Shown: positions 5,634 through 8,082 of the stretch, one piece after another
How positions within the stretch are numbered: position 1 is the first letter of the stretch
How the letters are laid out: the number at the start of each line of letters is the position of its first letter
Assembly: GCA_003497765.1 (NCBI GenBank)
Contig: DNNY01000205.1
Coordinates: forward strand, 1 to 8,082
Origin: Oceanospirillaceae bacterium
GTDB taxonomy: Bacteria; Pseudomonadota; Gammaproteobacteria; Pseudomonadales; Balneatricaceae
Length of the DNA stretch: 8,082 nt
Direction of reading: 5' to 3'
Notes under the pieces: model-generated
The model's input: the letters and a program-made list of their open reading frames with translations, nothing else
The model's database searches: none
Told to the model about the DNA's origin: nothing
Made by a program: the position numbers and the translations under genes

Positions 5634-6976
5634 TGAATGAATCAAGTGTGTTTTATGATTTAGCCATGGAAACAGTCGCTATTATGATATCTGTTGGCTC
5701 TGTTCTAATTTTCTTGTTTGGCTATATTGCTATTATCCTTGTCAGCCTGTTTCTATGGCGTTTGGTAAGGAAGTCTGTTAGTCGAGAAAAAAACTTTAAT
5801 TCTCTAAAGACAGTTACCTTTGGTGATGAAAGTACTGTTGTATCGAATACCACAGCTTCTATTGTTTCCGTGCTCTTAATCTTTGTTTTATGGGGTTCTT
5901 TTACTGGTTCTAAATTATTACCTTCATTTTTACATGTACCTGGGCCTTATATCGGAAGTGGTGAGTTCACTTATACGGCTAAAGATGTTTCTGGAGAAAC
6001 AGCCAGCGCTAACGTTAGTGTTATCGTTCATAGAGCTGACAAACAAGCCGATAAGCCAGTGGTAGAGGCGGGTAATGGTATTGTGAATGATGACGCTTTG
6101 GTCATCCAAGCATATCGTTCCAAATTATTACCGTGGGATAAAAACGATGAGATAAAGCGTAAAAATGGTGGTGAGATTGTTAAGGTAAATGACCAACCAA
6201 TTAGCAAAAATAATCCTGTTGACGTAGGCTTTGCAAGGGTATCACTCACTGACAAGGGCACCCTTAATGTTGTTCCTTATGATGGTATTCAAATGGAGCA
6301 TATTTACTTACCTGCGCCGGAACAAGTTTGGAGCCGTTTGCTGACTATCGCTGACCAAGGTTACCAAAATATTACTTTGGCTCAGCACTTAGGCTTTAGC
6401 TTGTGGCGGGTAGTGGTAGGATTCTTGATTGGCGCTATTATTGGCATTCCATTGGGTTATGCCATGGGTTTGTCAAACTGGTTCCGTGGTTGGTTTGATC
6501 CAATCGTTGAATTTATGCGCCCAGTACCACCCCTGGCTTTAATACCTTTGGTTATTATTTGGGCTGGTATTGGTGAAGAAGGTAAAGTGGTGCTGTTATT
6601 TCTAGCGGCCTTATGGATTATGGCCATTGCTGCCCGATCAGGTGTTTCTGGGGTACGTATTACCAAAATTCATGCGGCTTATAGCCTCGGGGCGAGTAAA
6701 TTACAAATTTTACTGCGTGTTATTATTCCCAACTCGTTACCGGAAATCTTTACCGGTGCTCGAGTTGCTATGGGGGTATGTTGGGGCACAGTGGTGGCGG
6801 CAGAATTAGTTGCAGCAGAAAAAGGGCTGGGCAAAATGATTGTCGCGGCCTCCAAGTTCCAAAATACCGATGTGGTTATTATGGGCATTGTGCTAATTGG
6901 TATTATCGGCTTTGCTATTGACGTTGGTATTAGACTGTTAGAACGCTATCTTGTACCTTGGAAGGGCAAAGGCTAA
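5633..6976 (+). CDS. tauC: Taurine/sulfonate ABC transporter permease TauC, long form with periplasmic beta-sandwich-like insertion
   Basis: Residues from about 224 form a normal TauC/SsuC permease: YLPAPEQVWSRLL, the stretch FMRPVPPLALIPLVIIW (294-310), the cytoplasmic EAA-type loop AAYSLGASKLQILLRVIIP (348-366), and the end LERYLVPWKGKG. E. coli TauC has about 275 residues; this one has 447. The excess is an extra N-terminal membrane helix (about 17-44) with a basic cytoplasmic loop (RRLVRK-like, 43-52), and an insertion after the next helix (75-92), about residues 103-223, that would be periplasmic. The insertion contains GSGEFTYTAKD, TASANVSVIVHR, NDDALVIQ and VSLTDKGTLNVVPYDG, recalling cadherin/VCBS-type repeats, with the C-terminal half placed before the N-terminal half. 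The frame is unbroken, so this is a true long form. The ATG overlaps the tauB stop; GGAGG (5621-5625) lies 7 bases upstream. As I remember, similar long TauC proteins exist in marine alphaproteobacteria. Confidence 0.9.
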   Translation: MNESSVFYDLAMETVAIMISVGSVLIFLFGYIAIILVSLFLWRLVRKSVSREKNFNSLKTVTFGDESTVVSNTTASIVSVLLIFVLWGSFTGSKLLPSFLHVPGPYIGSGEFTYTAKDVSGETASANVSVIVHRADKQADKPVVEAGNGIVNDDALVIQAYRSKLLPWDKNDEIKRKNGGEIVKVNDQPISKNNPVDVGFARVSLTDKGTLNVVPYDGIQMEHIYLPAPEQVWSRLLTIADQGYQNITLAQHLGFSLWRVVVGFLIGAIIGIPLGYAMGLSNWFRGWFDPIVEFMRPVPPLALIPLVIIWAGIGEEGKVVLLFLAALWIMAIAARSGVSGVRITKIHAAYSLGASKLQILLRVIIPNSLPEIFTGARVAMGVCWGTVVAAELVAAEKGLGKMIVAASKFQNTDVVIMGIVLIGIIGFAIDVGIRLLERYLVPWKGKG

Positions 6977-7019
6977 AAGGCTAATAGTTAAAACAGTTTG
7001 CTCTGTTACTAATTACAAA

Positions 7020-7048
7020 CGCTACCATGCAATATGGTGGCGTTTTTT
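7020..7048 (+). terminator. Rho-independent terminator after tauC
   Basis: CGCTACCAT (7020-7028) pairs with ATGGTGGCG (7034-7042) over nine base pairs, one of them G-U, with loop GCAAT, followed directly by six T (7043-7048). It ends tauABC transcription. A second imperfect hairpin lies just before it (AACAG at 6992-6996 with CTGTT at 7003-7007, extended by TAATAGT and ACTAATTA). On the minus strand the same stem is followed by GTTTGTAATT, a weak T-run, so it may also partly stop lpxH transcription arriving from the right. Confidence 0.9.
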
Positions 7049-7072
7049 ATTGCCAAAAAATTTATAAGCGGG

Positions 7073-7786
7073 TTAAATAGGCTGGCGAAGAAAATGCCAA
7101 GTATCATTTACGGGCCAATCAAGGTAATCGAAGTGACCTTGCCAGTCACCTAAAACAATCCGCGTTAAACCTTGATTTTGGTGTACCATAGGGCGATGGG
7201 TATGGCCATGGATTAAGGTATCTACTTGATGCTTTGCCATAACTTTTAACACTGCATCAGAGTTAACATCCATAATCTCACTATCTTTTTCAGCGGTCAT
7301 CTTGCTGCTTTGTTGACGATACTGTTGTGCCAGTTCGATTCGTTGAGCGGCAGGCATAGCAAGAAAATCTTGTTGCCACTGTTGATCACGTACCTGTTTT
7401 TTAAAGTTTTGATAGTCAATATCATCGGTGCATAAACTATCTCCATGCATTAATAGTACGCGTCTATTGTTTATTTCAATGACTTCTTCTTCGCCAAGTA
7501 AAATGGCACCCGTTGCTGCTACAAATTCTTTGCCTAATAAAAAGTCGCGGTTACCGTGTTGAATAAATACCTTGGTGCCTTGTTTAGCCAGTTGAGTTAA
7601 CAAACTCACCACATCGGCATAAGCAACTAAGCCCATGTCATCACCTAACCAAGCCTCAAATAAATCACCTAAGATATAGAGGTGGGAAGACGAGTCTAAT
7701 TTATTATCACAAAAATCCCTTAGGGCCTGCACATGATGTGGGCGCCCAGAATCAAGGTGGAGGTCAGAAATAAACAGATGACGCAT
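7073..7786 (-). CDS. lpxH: UDP-2,3-diacylglucosamine hydrolase LpxH
   Basis: LpxH is a peripheral inner-membrane calcineurin-like phosphoesterase. It cleaves UDP-2,3-diacylglucosamine to lipid X and UMP, the fourth step of lipid A synthesis. The 237-residue product keeps every metal ligand of the family at the E. coli numbering: D8 and H10 (SDLHL), D41 (GDLFE), N79 (GNRD), H114 (MHGD), H195 and H197 (HGHTHRP). Its length matches E. coli LpxH (240). The ATG at 7786 gives the expected MRHLFISDLHL start; the only upstream match to a ribosome site is a weak AAGG about ten bases away, so coupling to ppiB may matter. The gene begins 10 bases after the ppiB stop. The pair is a common gammaproteobacterial arrangement and converges on the tau operon. 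Confidence 0.95.
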   Translation of the reverse strand: MRHLFISDLHLDSGRPHHVQALRDFCDNKLDSSSHLYILGDLFEAWLGDDMGLVAYADVVSLLTQLAKQGTKVFIQHGNRDFLLGKEFVAATGAILLGEEEVIEINNRRVLLMHGDSLCTDDIDYQNFKKQVRDQQWQQDFLAMPAAQRIELAQQYRQQSSKMTAEKDSEIMDVNSDAVLKVMAKHQVDTLIHGHTHRPMVHQNQGLTRIVLGDWQGHFDYLDWPVNDTWHFLRQPI

Positions 7787-7796
7787 GGGCTAGGCC

Positions 7797-8082
7797 TTAG
7801 GCTTCCAACAAGGTAGCCGCTTCAATAACCACATTTTCGGCAGGCACATCCTGATGGCCGGCGCGTATTGTTGTGGCAACGCCTTTAATTTCATTGACGA
7901 CTTCCATACCTTCAACGACTTTACCAAATACGGCATAACCCCAGCCCTGTGGGTTTTTGCCAGTATGGTTTAAAAAAGCATTATTGTTAACGTTAATAAA
8001 GAATTGTGCGGAAGCAGAATGAGGGTCCATGGCGCGCGCCATAGCGTGGGGGCCAATATCATTGCTTACGCCTTTCTCTGTG
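7797..8082 (-). CDS. ppiB: Cyclophilin-type peptidyl-prolyl cis-trans isomerase B (5' end beyond window)
   Basis: The frame stays open to the right edge, so the ATG at 8042 is internal. The visible 94 residues are the C-terminal part of a cytoplasmic cyclophilin that speeds cis-trans isomerisation of proline bonds. Seen: VSNDIGPHAMARAMDPHS, then SASAQFFINV (the cyclophilin core strand), NHTGKNPQGWGYAVFG, VVEGMEVVNEIKGV and the PpiB-type end HQDVPAENVVIE. About 70 N-terminal residues, including the catalytic-arginine segment (FHRVI in the family), are outside. The fragment aligns without gaps, from memory, with E. coli PpiB in the NTRGTLAMAR region, with PH in place of TL. It is followed 10 bases later by lpxH in the same direction, suggesting one transcript. 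No signal peptide can be judged. Confidence 0.93.
   Translation of the reverse strand, partial: TEKGVSNDIGPHAMARAMDPHSASAQFFINVNNNAFLNHTGKNPQGWGYAVFGKVVEGMEVVNEIKGVATTIRAGHQDVPAENVVIEAATLLEA

Noticed and set aside
5939..6301. The tauC insertion as a frameshift or assembly error
   Set aside because: The frame is uninterrupted, the residues form plausible beta-strand patterns, and normal permease sequence resumes in frame on the far side.
8040..8042. ATG as the start of the cyclophilin gene
   Set aside because: The frame continues to the right edge and encodes further cyclophilin-like residues (VSNDIGPHA), so the methionine is internal.
1..8082. CRISPR array, tRNA, rRNA, transposase or phage genes
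   Set aside because: No regularly spaced repeats, tRNA-like folds, rRNA segments or mobile-element proteins were seen on either strand.

Overview
The window looks like chromosomal DNA from a moderately AT-rich, probably marine, gammaproteobacterium. This rests mainly on the cyclophilin B (ppiB) and lpxH gene pair, an arrangement usual in that class, and on an LpxH with the full beta/gammaproteobacterial set of metal ligands. The species cannot be named from the sequence. The sulfur genes resemble what I remember of marine alphaproteobacterial (Roseobacter-type) homologues, so transfer between the groups is possible.

Layout, left to right: (1) 1-3182, plus strand: the 3' half of a molybdopterin oxidoreductase gene, then a four-cluster ferredoxin-type subunit and a DmsC-family membrane anchor, packed with 14- and 11-base gaps. 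Together they are best read as the membrane-bound sulfite dehydrogenase SoeABC. (2) 3183-3636: a 454-base AT-rich gap without a gene, holding a plausible sigma-70 promoter and two inverted repeats just before tauA. (3) 3637-6976, plus strand: tauA, tauB and tauC, an ABC importer for taurine or a similar sulfonate. A 182-base gap with two hairpins separates tauA from tauB, and tauB and tauC overlap by one base. (4) 7020-7048: a strong rho-independent terminator between converging transcription units. (5) 7073-8082, minus strand: lpxH and the 3' part of ppiB, which are housekeeping genes unrelated to sulfur metabolism.

The plus-strand genes make metabolic sense together. TauABC would import a C2 sulfonate. 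Enzymes outside the window (expected: taurine dehydrogenase or transaminase, then sulfoacetaldehyde acetyltransferase Xsc) would release sulfite in the cytoplasm. SoeABC would oxidise that toxic sulfite to sulfate and pass electrons to the quinone pool. No degradative enzyme and no regulator lies in the window itself.

The most unusual feature is TauC. It has 447 residues against about 275 in E. coli, with an extra N-terminal membrane helix and a roughly 120-residue insertion in the first periplasmic loop. The insertion reads like a bacterial cadherin/VCBS-type beta-sandwich repeat whose two halves are in swapped order.
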